From an uncultured candidate division WPS-2 bacterium (GTDB lineage Bacteria; Vulcanimicrobiota; Vulcanimicrobiia; Vulcanimicrobiales; Vulcanimicrobiaceae), in contig CALEYW010000043.1 in assembly GCA_937927945.1 (NCBI GenBank), positions 1 to 64,000 of the forward strand: DNA of 64,000 nt, given 5' to 3'. Shown here piece after piece: positions 1 through 6,908 of the stretch; positions within the stretch are counted from its first letter, which is position 1; each line of letters starts with the position of its first letter. The translations under genes and the position numbers were made by a program. Under the pieces are notes generated by a model, which worked only from the letters and a program-made list of their open reading frames with translations, did no database searches and was not told where the DNA came from.

Positions 1-38
1 TGGGTCCGTCTTAACGCGACCAAACTGGGTCCGTCTTA
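1..38. repeat. Two 13-bp direct repeats at the left edge, possible mobile-element end
   Basis: TGGGTCCGTCTTA occurs at 1-13 and again at 26-38, a period of 25 bp. The repeats begin almost exactly where phhB homology ends. Closely spaced short repeats are typical of the ends of some insertion sequences (IS21-like ends, for example). No transposase is visible, so this remains an inference from position and pattern. Confidence 0.45.
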
Positions 39-273
39 TCCCGGCGCCAACAGCAAGGTCTCCAATGCGCGCGGCAAACACCATGGCGTCCTTGAAGTTC
101 TTGAATCGGTATTCTCGCTTCAGCGTCATAACCGACCCGCGACGTTCGTCGGGAATGTCGCGCACATCCCACGCTCCGTCGATGTCGGCAACCAGCGGAG
201 CCAGTTGCTCTCGTGTCAGCGGCGGCACATCCCCGCGACAAGGAATGCATTGTCGTTCGGCCAGACTCCCCAC
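1..273 (-). pseudogene. phhB: 4a-hydroxytetrahydrobiopterin (pterin-4a-carbinolamine) dehydratase, C-terminus lost
   Basis: This minus-strand reading frame starts most plausibly at GTG 273. It encodes the family's N-terminal half: a C-x2-C followed by DVPPLT, and then the core helix KREYRFKNFKDAMVFAARIG. The family enzyme dehydrates 4a-hydroxy-tetrahydropterin and recycles the pterin cofactor of aromatic amino acid hydroxylases. Homology stops at about base 42, before the catalytic HHPD block, and the frame then runs through a direct repeat (1-38) to the window edge. About 75 family-like residues remain of the usual 100 or so. I infer disruption by an inserted element whose bulk lies to the left. 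The identification is good; the disruption cannot be confirmed because the rest is out of view. Confidence 0.6.
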
Positions 274-459
274 GCCCGTCCGTTCGTTGCTCGCCCAAGC
301 TACCCCCGCGCCGTGAACGGCTCAAGCAAAGCTCGCTCACCTCGTCGTGCGGTAACGCTCTTCGCCTGGATGCCGGGCGGCGCGAAACGCGCCAACGGAG
401 GTCGTTACGTCTCGCCCATGAAGCCGTCCGAACATTGCAGCCCACCGGAGAAAGATCCG

Positions 460-639
460 ATGCAGCCAGTCCAAGGCTATTGCGTCACGTGTAAAGCGAA
501 GCGTGAGATGAGCGATACCAAACAGATCGACAGGAGCGGGGCGCCGGCGATCGAGGGAAAGTGCACGGTTTGCGGCAGTAAGATATTCGTCCTTGGTGCC
601 GGAGCGCCGGTTCGAGCGAACGGAACGACGGCAATTTAG
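460..639 (+). CDS. DUF5679-type zinc-ribbon microprotein
   Basis: A 59-residue protein with Cys at 8, 11, 35 and 38 (YCVTCKAKRE and CTVCGSKIF), the pattern of DUF5679 proteins, whose function is unknown. The four Cys probably bind one zinc. The frame is open further upstream, but GGAG at 447-450 sits 9 bases before ATG 460, and the sequence upstream of this Met has no protein character. It meets the next gene tail to tail with a 4-base overlap. Confidence 0.75.
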   Translation: MQPVQGYCVTCKAKREMSDTKQIDRSGAPAIEGKCTVCGSKIFVLGAGAPVRANGTTAI

Positions 640-920
640 AACATCGCCTTCACATGTTCGAAGGCGGCCTTGACTGCTTCTCTTAGCTGCGCTCGGTGTG
701 TCTCGAGCGGCACGTCCGGGTCCCGCATCGGCTGCCCGTTGTCCTCGACAATCGACGCTAATTCGTCAAGGTCTCGAGGTGTGACTCCTCCCATCATGAC
801 GAGCGGGATCACGATCGCAATGCCTTCGCGCGCGGCAGCGCTGCCCGGTGGATCCGATACCACCAGCCAATCGTTGGCCGCACGCAGCGCTTCCTTCGAT
901 TCGAATTCGGTGAGCGGCAT
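636..920 (-). CDS. Hypothetical protein, 94 aa
   Basis: I do not recognise this family. The protein is a soluble, mixed-charge sequence with a hydrophobic stretch in the middle (IAIVIPLVMMGG) and a helical acidic C-terminus. The composition is protein-like, unlike the Arg-rich antisense frames around it. It is convergent with the zinc-ribbon gene at 460-639, overlapping it by 4 bases, and lies 30 bases downstream of the gene at 951-1412, with which it may be co-transcribed. Confidence 0.5.
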   Translation of the reverse strand: MPLTEFESKEALRAANDWLVVSDPPGSAAAREGIAIVIPLVMMGGVTPRDLDELASIVEDNGQPMRDPDVPLETHRAQLREAVKAAFEHVKAMF

Positions 921-950
921 GCTGCAATTCGCCTCCGATGAGAGCTTGGC

Positions 951-1412
951 TTACGCCGGCGACTGCTGAGGCGGCTCCCCAGCCGACGATGGCGCTTGTT
1001 GCACCAGCATCGGGAAGGATGCCAGCACGTCATCGCGATTCGCGATGAACTTGATGAGGTACCGCCCCGGGTACGGCCAAGTAAGGCCCTGGAAGGCGAC
1101 CACGTTACGTGAACTCTGACTGTCCGCAGTGAACGTCAGGTCTTTCAGCGCCCTTTGCGCGATTACTTCTGCTCCTTCATCTGCAATGACGACGCGACAA
1201 TTCTGAATGGTCTTCTCGATCTGACTGAAGAAGCAAAATATTGCAAACCAGCGGCCGGTTGGTGCCGGAAAGTCGCCCGCTGCGATGCCATCCATGATGT
1301 TTTGAAACGAAACGGGACCTCCGGGCTCGCTGGTGACGTTTTCGCACGCGAACGCCATCTGGACGCTTGGCCGTACCGCATCCAAGGTTCGCGACGCATC
1401 CGGCATCTTCAC
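951..1412 (-). CDS. Conserved hypothetical protein, DUF6941-like
   Basis: A 153-residue soluble protein. Features such as FACENVTSEPGGPVSFQNI near the N-terminus, followed by FPAPTGRWFAIFCFFS, resemble the DUF6941 group, proteins with a C2-like beta-sandwich and no known role. The first start is GTG 1412; ATG 1406 is two codons later and neither has a clear ribosome binding site. It probably shares a transcript with the 94-residue gene downstream. The family call is from memory of the pattern and is tentative. Confidence 0.5.
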   Translation of the reverse strand: MKMPDASRTLDAVRPSVQMAFACENVTSEPGGPVSFQNIMDGIAAGDFPAPTGRWFAIFCFFSQIEKTIQNCRVVIADEGAEVIAQRALKDLTFTADSQSSRNVVAFQGLTWPYPGRYLIKFIANRDDVLASFPMLVQQAPSSAGEPPQQSPA

Positions 1413-1539
1413 GCTGCAGAACGTACGGCTCCAACGTGTGCAAGCCCTGGTAGACGTTGACGACGATGGGTGCGAAGCCGAAACGGCGAAGAGCGTAGGA
1501 CTTCAGGCTTCTAAGGGATCGATCAGGAGGCGCAGCCCA

Positions 1540-1773
1540 ATGGAGGATCGACAGAAAGCCGCTCGTCCAACGACCGTCACGCTAACTCCGGCCGCAGCCG
1601 ACGCTCTCGATGCAATCAACCTCATTTTGAGGGACGTGGGCTTTCGCGTCAAAACAGCGGCTCTCATCGAAGCGGCGCTTGTCGAGCTCAACGATCAGAT
1701 GTCACAACCCGGGAGGGCGGTTGAGCTCGTTCGACGCCGCGTCCCGCCGCACTCGGTCGTGTTTCCGCCGTGA
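1540..1773 (+). CDS. Small protein, possible ribbon-helix-helix fold
   Basis: A 77-residue protein. ATG 1540 is preceded by a perfect AGGAGG at 1525-1530 with 9-base spacing, which fixes this start over the longer open frame. Residues 10-50 read as a short beta strand (TTVTLTP) followed by two helices, the layout of ribbon-helix-helix DNA-binding proteins and antitoxins. No toxin-like partner is adjacent. The fold call is inference; the existence of the gene is well supported. Confidence 0.6.
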   Translation: MEDRQKAARPTTVTLTPAAADALDAINLILRDVGFRVKTAALIEAALVELNDQMSQPGRAVELVRRRVPPHSVVFPP

Positions 1774-1815
1774 CGAGATCCCCTTGACGCCGACGTGCGT
1801 CTGCCGGCGGGCTTT

Positions 1816-2025
1816 TCACTTTGGGGCATTTTGAGATAACTCGGCAAGCGTATCCGCACATGCAAGAAAGATTACGATGCGCGGATACTTACGCATCATA
1901 TAATCCTTCAAGATGGTTGCGTCGCGCCGCCCATTCTCATCCATCACATCGCGGGCCTCCGTTTGAAACTCATCAAGTAACGGCATCAGCTTGCGCGCGA
2001 TCTCGCCAAGACGTGTGTCACTCAT
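1816..2025 (-). CDS. Hypothetical protein, 69 aa
   Basis: A small, largely helical protein with no family I recognise. It begins with a charged helix (LGEIARKLMPLLDEF) and ends with a more hydrophobic helix (IVIFLACADTLAEL). On the minus strand GGAGG lies 7 bases before ATG 2025, a strong ribosome binding site. It is convergent with the gene at 1540-1773. Confidence 0.55.
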   Translation of the reverse strand: MSDTRLGEIARKLMPLLDEFQTEARDVMDENGRRDATILKDYMMRKYPRIVIFLACADTLAELSQNAPK

Positions 2026-2168
2026 CCTTCGCCTCCAAATTGCAACTGGCCGACGGCTCCGGCACGAAGCATCAACGTTTCAACGCGTGGGCCCGGCATG
2101 GGAAAATTCCATTGTCAGGTGCGAAGTCCCGCAGTGCGGTGCCGGCTCTGGCCGAATTAGGAACTCAT

Positions 2169-2399
2169 ATGAAACGGTTTAGCGATGAGGAGATCATCGG
2201 GCGTTATGTCCCGCGCGGGCTCAGCCTGCCCATCGCCGAGGGCGACCGGATTCACTGCGCCCGCTCGCGTTGCGGTCGCGTCGATCATACGCCGGGAGCG
2301 CGCGCTTACAGGTGGGGACCGCGGCACGTAAAAGGCCCGGTCATCGAACTTTGCGCACGCTGTCATAATGAGCTTGCGACGATCATCTCGGGCGGATAA
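2169..2399 (+). CDS. Small Cys-rich (zinc-ribbon-like) protein
   Basis: A 76-residue protein with C30-x4-C35 and C62-x2-C65-H66, a plausible four-Cys metal site. It is rich in Arg and Gly between the two pairs, which would suit nucleic acid contact. The start at ATG 2169 has AGGA shortly upstream; the longer open frame before it lacks protein character. No named family is recognised. It is one of several tiny Cys-pair genes in the first 3.3 kb. Confidence 0.55.
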   Translation: MKRFSDEEIIGRYVPRGLSLPIAEGDRIHCARSRCGRVDHTPGARAYRWGPRHVKGPVIELCARCHNELATIISGG

Positions 2400-2427
2400 G
2401 AAGAGCGGTCGCCGCGCTCGTCGCGCG

Positions 2428-2580
2428 CTATTTGACCGGGACCGACAGAAGCGCCATGAGGAACGACAAAACGGCTACAGCAGCCGATATAAGACGTGCG
2501 CGCGTCCATTGCTTTCGCGCGCCAAAAAGGAACGTGGCGAGGCACGCAAAGGCAAAAACAAAGATGAAAATCGTGCTCAT
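2428..2580 (-). CDS. 50-aa membrane microprotein with two TM helices
   Basis: A short gene on the minus strand: ATG 2580, stop TAG at 2428-2430. It opens with a hydrophobic helix (about residues 3-20, ending ATFLFGA), then a short basic loop RKQWTRAR, then a second hydrophobic helix (about 29-48). GGAG lies 9 bases upstream of the start. A hairpin-like inner-membrane protein with cytoplasmic basic loop is expected. Function unknown. Confidence 0.6.
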   Translation of the reverse strand: MSTIFIFVFAFACLATFLFGARKQWTRARLISAAVAVLSFLMALLSVPVK

Positions 2581-2732
2581 ACGACGCTTCTCCGTTGCCT
2601 GGATATCGCGGCCGCGCGTGCAGAACGTGTACCCGGGACCAGGCCTTATTGCGCCTCGAGCGAGCGTTTAGTTGTGGCGGGGAAACGACTCGCACGGCTT
2701 ATCAGCGACGCATGTGGTACCCTGGTTAACAC

Positions 2733-3017
2733 ATGGATCGTATCAAGAGGGCTGGACCGAGCGCCAGCTCCGTTCGGTACCCCGCGACCGCCAGCGGTAT
2801 CCTCACGTCGGAAGGCTTGCGGCAGGCGTGCGGCCACGTCTGGCGCGACTCGAACTCGACCATGATGCTCGGGGCCGACATCCTAAACTCGGAACCCGTC
2901 TCGTACGACGACAAGCATGCTCTCATGGCGTTGAAACGGCACATCGCAGCAGCAGGGCCGCGTGCGTTCATGGAGGACGTTCTCCCTAATCTTGGGTTTG
3001 GACCCATTCGCGACTGA
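2733..3017 (+). CDS. Hypothetical protein, 94 aa
   Basis: An unrecognised soluble protein. Residues 10-30 carry Ser/Gly-rich sequence, and the C-terminal half is helical (YDDKHALMALKRHIAAAG). Residue composition is protein-like, but the ribosome binding site before ATG 2733 is weak, so the start is uncertain. Confidence 0.45.
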   Translation: MDRIKRAGPSASSVRYPATASGILTSEGLRQACGHVWRDSNSTMMLGADILNSEPVSYDDKHALMALKRHIAAAGPRAFMEDVLPNLGFGPIRD

Positions 3018-3142
3018 ACGGGAGAAGGTCGCCCACCGCACTGTGGACGGGGCTCGCGTCGCTCAAGCGGGCGAATACTCTGTGACAAACACTTCTCTGA
3101 ACGGATTCGGTCTCAACTGTCTCTTCGTTGGGAGAACAAACA

Positions 3143-3280
3143 ATGGAGCAACAAGAGAACGGCATGGACGTCGGCGCGAACGTTACCTGTGTCAAGTGCG
3201 GCAAAGAAGCCGTTCCTTTGCACCTGGGCTGCCGGTTTTGCGAAGACTGCTGCGACTGCCGGCCCGCCGATGAAGCCTGA
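3143..3280 (+). CDS. 45-aa Cys-rich microprotein
   Basis: ATG 3143 is preceded by GGGAG at 3130-3134 with 8-base spacing; the stop is TGA 3278-3280. The protein contains C16-x2-C19, C30-x2-C33 and the tight run C36-C37-x-C39, seven Cys in 45 residues. This looks like a rubredoxin-knuckle or zinc-ribbon metal site with three extra Cys. It belongs to no family I can name. It is followed 41 bases later by the convergent M15-like gene. Confidence 0.55.
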   Translation: MEQQENGMDVGANVTCVKCGKEAVPLHLGCRFCEDCCDCRPADEA

Positions 3281-3321
3281 GGACTCCCGGGTGCGCGCCG
3301 TTCGAGCTGCGGCCCCCCAAC

Positions 3322-4311
3322 TCACCCGAAGCGTAACAGCGAGTTGATTTCCGGGTACCCGCCATCGTCAGCTAGATCGAAATGCATCATAGCGCCGTTC
3401 TGTGACGAACCGTCGGCACGTATTCCAAAATCGCAAGCGCCCCAGCGGAGACCCTGATCGCACAAGGCGGTCACGATTTCGCTGCGCAGATCTAAGAATC
3501 CGCGCGCAGGATTGCGTGTCAGCGAAGGAGTTGCGCTTGGGCAGCCGATCACCATCGGAATCCGGACTTGCTCGTAGTCGCGCAGCATGCGGAGATACTC
3601 CGCGCGAGCGCTACTCGACCAACTTGGGTGACTCGCGAGGAAACCTTGAGAACTGAGAAAACCCTGGAGCTGCGAGAGAGCAGAATCGAGGGGAAGACGC
3701 TCCCCGTCCGGGATCGCCGCTAACAGGTCATCATCCGAGACGTCGTCGGCGTTTTCGATCGCAATACGCGACACTTTTATCGGCTGAGAATCGACCGCGA
3801 AGCGTACGTAGCTCACGAGAGCATCCGACACGGCTTTGAATCGCGCCCATACGGACTGCGTCGATTCGTTCGGCGCTCGACCGCTCACGTCGGCCACAGC
3901 GACGGGTGGCGTCATAAATTGCATCGCTCGGTCGTAAACGGCAAGCGCGCGCTTGCGCATATCGACGAGTCCCTCGCCTTCGGGTTCGCCTCCCGGCACG
4001 AGTCCATTGCGTGTTACGATATACGGATTAGCCGCCGCATTGATGTCTATGGCTGCGCCCGCCGAGTGGTGACCCGCGTTCGGCCGCCAGCACACGTGGG
4101 GCCCCGTGATAGCGCTCCACTGCGACAACGATGCGTCCCCGCGTCCGGTGGACGGGTCGATTCGCTCATCGGGCGCGAGCGCGTTGAAGATCGCTTGCAC
4201 GACGTCGTCGGCTGCTTGCAGCCGCCTTCGCATTTCAGGATTTACGCCGTGCGTAGAACCGTATCCACACGGTTGAGCGAGGAACGTCGTGGCGATGAGA
4301 AACGACGGCAT
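3322..4311 (-). CDS. M15-like (VanY/D-Ala-D-Ala carboxypeptidase type) metallopeptidase domain protein
   Basis: A 329-residue protein. The motif H82-S-A-G-A-A-I-D89 matches the HxxGxAxD zinc site of peptidase family M15, and H310 in AMMHFDL near the C-terminus fits the third ligand. Family members trim peptidoglycan stem peptides. Between these sites lies an insert of about 200 residues, longer than in small M15 enzymes and unrecognised. GGGAG 8 bases upstream favours ATG 4311 over an ATG nine codons earlier that has no ribosome binding site. No classical signal peptide is seen, which is odd for a wall enzyme. Confidence 0.6.
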   Translation of the reverse strand: MPSFLIATTFLAQPCGYGSTHGVNPEMRRRLQAADDVVQAIFNALAPDERIDPSTGRGDASLSQWSAITGPHVCWRPNAGHHSAGAAIDINAAANPYIVTRNGLVPGGEPEGEGLVDMRKRALAVYDRAMQFMTPPVAVADVSGRAPNESTQSVWARFKAVSDALVSYVRFAVDSQPIKVSRIAIENADDVSDDDLLAAIPDGERLPLDSALSQLQGFLSSQGFLASHPSWSSSARAEYLRMLRDYEQVRIPMVIGCPSATPSLTRNPARGFLDLRSEIVTALCDQGLRWGACDFGIRADGSSQNGAMMHFDLADDGGYPEINSLLRFG

Positions 4312-4488
4312 ATGGCGACTCCCGCACGGCGACGACATTTACAACGCGAGCACGCTTTGTTCGGTTCGTCGGCAGGCTAAGGGAACACTTGCAAGGCGAA
4401 GGCACGCAGCAGAATTGTGCCGCGGGAGACGCGCGCGGCTTGGCAGTCAGGGCCGGTATAGGGTAAGCTGCTCTAAGGAGGCCGCTGG

Positions 4489-4884
4489 TTGGAAGCTCAA
4501 AGCAAGCCGTCCCTGTACGAGCGGTTAGGCGGCGCGTACGAAATTGCGATCCTCGTAGATGACTTCATCGACCGGATCATGGTCGATCCGAGATTGGACG
4601 CCAATCCGCGCGTCAAAGCGGCGAACCAGCACATTTCGAAGGCGGGTTTCAAATATCTCGTGACGGAGATGACGTGTTGGGCAACCGGCGGACCGCAGAC
4701 GTACTCCGGTCGCTCGATGGGCGAGTCTCACCGGCATCTCTTCATTACCGAAGACGAATGGCAATCATTTATGGACGATTTCCAACAAGCGTTGGATACG
4801 TGCAAGGTGAGTACACCGGAACGGCAAGAGCTGATCGCGATTCTCGAACGTTCAAAGGCGGAGATCGTCGTCTCACCAGGCTAG
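4489..4884 (+). CDS. Truncated haemoglobin (2-on-2 globin)
   Basis: A 131-residue protein of the bacterial-like globin family. It starts SLYERLGGAYEI, and H81 in GRSMGESHRHL is the expected proximal haem ligand, followed by the family's FITEDEWQSF helix. Such proteins bind O2 or NO and are usually cytoplasmic NO detoxifiers or O2 sensors. TTG 4489 is the start, with AAGGAGG at 4475-4481. The spacing of the His motif suggests group I, but I would not exclude other groups. It stands alone, convergent with the next gene. Confidence 0.85.
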   Translation: MEAQSKPSLYERLGGAYEIAILVDDFIDRIMVDPRLDANPRVKAANQHISKAGFKYLVTEMTCWATGGPQTYSGRSMGESHRHLFITEDEWQSFMDDFQQALDTCKVSTPERQELIAILERSKAEIVVSPG

Positions 4885-4885
4885 G

Positions 4886-5128
4886 TCATCCGTTCCCGCA
4901 CGCGGCGTAATGCGCCAATGCCTTTCCTATGAGCTCCCAGTCGGCCGCGTTCAAGGCTGCGGCTCGTTCGATTGAAGCAGGCGCCTCGGACATCAGCGCA
5001 TCTGCGAATGCGGGAGGTTTATCGCCCGGGGGTCTGTCGGCTTCGTCTGCTTTGGAAGGGTCGATCAGATTGTTTTTGATTCGTTGTGCGAGCTCCGCCG
5101 CGGTATCGTGATCACGCGTTGGCGTCAT
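4886..5128 (-). CDS. Hypothetical protein, 80 aa
   Basis: A small acidic, probably helical protein with a Pro/Asp-rich linker near residues 27-40 and an Ala-rich helical C-terminus. GGAG lies 9 bases before ATG 5128. No family recognised. Its stop is 2 bases from the globin stop on the opposite strand. Confidence 0.5.
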   Translation of the reverse strand: MTPTRDHDTAAELAQRIKNNLIDPSKADEADRPPGDKPPAFADALMSEAPASIERAAALNAADWELIGKALAHYAACGNG

Positions 5129-5402
5129 AATGGTTTTCTCCGATCAGTTGAGCGACGCGCCGTACAGGTACGTTTCTCGCTTTAGCGACTAATTGAAACA
5201 TGGGCGCTTCGCCCTCACCGACGGTATCTCGACCCGTTTCGACGGCTCCAAGAGGAGGCGCCGAGCGGGCGCTAGGCTGCCGCGGAAACGAACGGGACCT
5301 TCTGCGGGGCATTCCGCGAGTCGGACCCCTAGCCAGCGGCGTCATCTCACGCTAGATTCAAATTGACATTTGCGGCCACTTCTTACTTTCGGAGGCATAC
5401 GC

Positions 5403-5567
5403 GTGCATAGGAAAATCGTGCTCACGACGGCGGTTGGCGCGGCGCTCGGCGCCGGTGTCGGCGTCGTCATCGGAAATGTCGTAGTCGGCATCGTCTACGG
5501 CGCGGGAGTCGGCGCCGTAGTCGGAGCGGTGCTCGATCGACGAATTCGCAAGAGACCGTTCGTCTAA
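5403..5567 (+). CDS. Glycine-zipper membrane microprotein, 54 aa
   Basis: GTG 5403 has a clean GGAGG at 5391-5395. The protein is one long Gly/Ala/Val hydrophobic region (about residues 6-45) with GxxxG-like spacing, and a basic tail RRIRKR. Glycine-zipper proteins pack into membranes, often oligomeric, sometimes in envelope stress or toxin roles. It lies just upstream of the oxidase operon but is separated from it by a repeat array and 167 bases. Confidence 0.6.
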   Translation: MHRKIVLTTAVGAALGAGVGVVIGNVVVGIVYGAGVGAVVGAVLDRRIRKRPFV

Positions 5568-5570
5568 GAG

Positions 5571-5603
5571 CGGTTACGTCCCGGTTACGCCGCGGTTACG
5601 TCT
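5571..5603. promoter_or_regulatory. Three tandem 11-bp repeats, probable OmpR/PhoB-type operator
   Basis: CGGTTACG recurs at 5571, 5582 and 5593, an exact 11-bp period, one helical turn. Tandem 11-bp repeats are the classic binding pattern of OmpR/PhoB-family response regulators. The array ends 131 bases before the ctaC start, suitable for control of the oxidase operon. No response regulator is encoded in the window. Confidence 0.5.
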
Positions 5604-5650
5604 ACGAAGCGTCGCTTGCGGGAGGTTCGGCGAAGGTAGCCGTGCGCATC

Positions 5651-5667
5651 GGCGCTAATAATGCGCC
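5651..5667. promoter_or_regulatory. Small palindrome upstream of ctaC
   Basis: GGCGC-TAATAAT-GCGCC is a perfect 5-bp inverted repeat around an AT-rich centre that also resembles a -10 box. It lies between the 11-bp repeat array and ctaC. It could be an operator or part of the promoter; there is no clear -35 partner. Confidence 0.3.
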
Positions 5668-5734
5668 GAGAAAACGGTAGATAGGCAACTTCCGTCGGCG
5701 CTCATCGCCGATGCGCGGAAGATAGGCGGCAATT

Positions 5735-6844
5735 TTGGCGCAGAGGATTGTAACCCGGCCAAACGACGTTCGCTTCAAGGGTCTCGGGCCCGGCTTCTGG
5801 CCTGTGACCATGGTGCTGACGTTGCTCAGCATCGTCAACGCGTTGTACTTCCTCTACGGCTCTATCGACTGGATCATGCCCGGTGCGTCGCAGCCCGTGA
5901 CCGACCGCGCCTCCGACATCGACGGACTCTTCAAGTTCATGGCGGTGTTCGGAGGCGCGATCATGCTCTTCGTCGCCGGGTATGTGATCTATTTCGCGAT
6001 CGCGTTCCGCGCTCGCTCGAGCGACTCGCCGGACGCCGTGGGCGTCCAAATTCACGACGCGCCGAAGCTCGAGCTGTGGTGGACGGTGCTCCCGACGCTG
6101 CTGCTGATCGTCCTTACGGGGCTCAGCATCGTCGTCTGGTACAAGATTCAGTTCGGCACCGCAGCACCCGGGCTCACGACCGAAGTCATCGGCCATCAGT
6201 TCTATTTCGAATACCGCTACCCCGGGCTGAAGACGTCGGTGTTCTCGAAGACGTCGCCGATGCATCTGCCGGTCGGTGTGCCGGTGCGGCTCCTGATCAC
6301 CTCGACTGACGTGATCCACCAGTTCTGGGTACCGGAGATCCGGCTCAAGGCGGCCGCCGTGCCGGGGCTCGTGCAGAACCTGAACTTCACTCCGCTGCGG
6401 ACCGGGACGTTCGACGTCGCCTGCTCCGAGTTTTGCGGCGTCGACCACAGCCTGATGCATGGGAAGCTCGTGATCGAGCCCGTCGCCGCCTTCAAGAAGT
6501 GGCTCGACAGCGAGAACAAGACCGCCGCCGCCGCCGGCGGCGCAATAAACCTAGCCGCCGGGACCCCCGCGACGGGCCAAGCGCTGTTTGCGCAAAAGTG
6601 CGCCGCCTGCCACCAGATCGCGCCGTTCGAACAGAAGCTCGTCGGCCCCGGCCTGCTTCATATCACCGACGATCCGGCGCATCCGGCTCTTGTGACCGGG
6701 AAGACCCCGACGCCGGAGCACATCGCCGAGATCCTGCAGAACGGCTTCACCGGACCGATCGGCACGATGCCCAATCGTCAAGCCAACGGACTTTCCAATA
6801 CAGACATCGCCAATCTCGTCGCCTACCTCTCCAGCCTAAAGTAG
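5735..6844 (+). CDS. ctaC: Cytochrome c oxidase subunit II fused to cytochrome c (caa3-type)
   Basis: A 369-residue protein. Two N-terminal membrane helices (about 22-45 and 68-92) anchor a periplasmic cupredoxin domain with the CuA site C230-x3-C234-x3-H238-x2-M241. This is followed by an Ala/Gly linker and a cytochrome c domain with C289-A-A-C292-H293 and a later GTMPN Met ligand region. It receives electrons from soluble or membrane donors and passes them to subunit I. The fused c domain marks a caa3-type oxidase. The first usable start is TTG 5735; an in-frame stop lies just upstream. It is the first gene of ctaC-ctaD-ctaE. Confidence 0.95.
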   Translation: MAQRIVTRPNDVRFKGLGPGFWPVTMVLTLLSIVNALYFLYGSIDWIMPGASQPVTDRASDIDGLFKFMAVFGGAIMLFVAGYVIYFAIAFRARSSDSPDAVGVQIHDAPKLELWWTVLPTLLLIVLTGLSIVVWYKIQFGTAAPGLTTEVIGHQFYFEYRYPGLKTSVFSKTSPMHLPVGVPVRLLITSTDVIHQFWVPEIRLKAAAVPGLVQNLNFTPLRTGTFDVACSEFCGVDHSLMHGKLVIEPVAAFKKWLDSENKTAAAAGGAINLAAGTPATGQALFAQKCAACHQIAPFEQKLVGPGLLHITDDPAHPALVTGKTPTPEHIAEILQNGFTGPIGTMPNRQANGLSNTDIANLVAYLSSLK

Positions 6845-6908
6845 CCTCAGCGCCCCATACAAGAGAGATCGCATATAGCCTCAGCGCCCACATAAGAGAG
6901 ATCGCGTA
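6842..6908 (+). repeat. Imperfect tandem duplication (34 + 33 bp) carrying the ctaD ribosome binding site
   Basis: Copy 1 spans 6842-6875 and copy 2 spans 6876-6908; they differ by one indel and a few substitutions. Each contains CCTCAGCGCC and AAGAGAGATCGC. The second copy's AGAGAG lies just before the ctaD ATG, and the first copy begins at the ctaC stop codon. The duplication lengthens the spacer and leaves a spare Shine-Dalgarno-like site. Confidence 0.75.

Noticed and set aside
5112..5345. Possible 77-codon minus-strand gene ahead of the 80-residue protein
   Set aside because: Its sequence is Arg/Pro-rich, it lacks a ribosome binding site and it overlaps the next gene's start.
5363..5389. 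TTGACA promoter-like hexamer with TACTTT
   Set aside because: The spacer is 15 bases and the transcript would start after the GGAGG of the gene at 5403.
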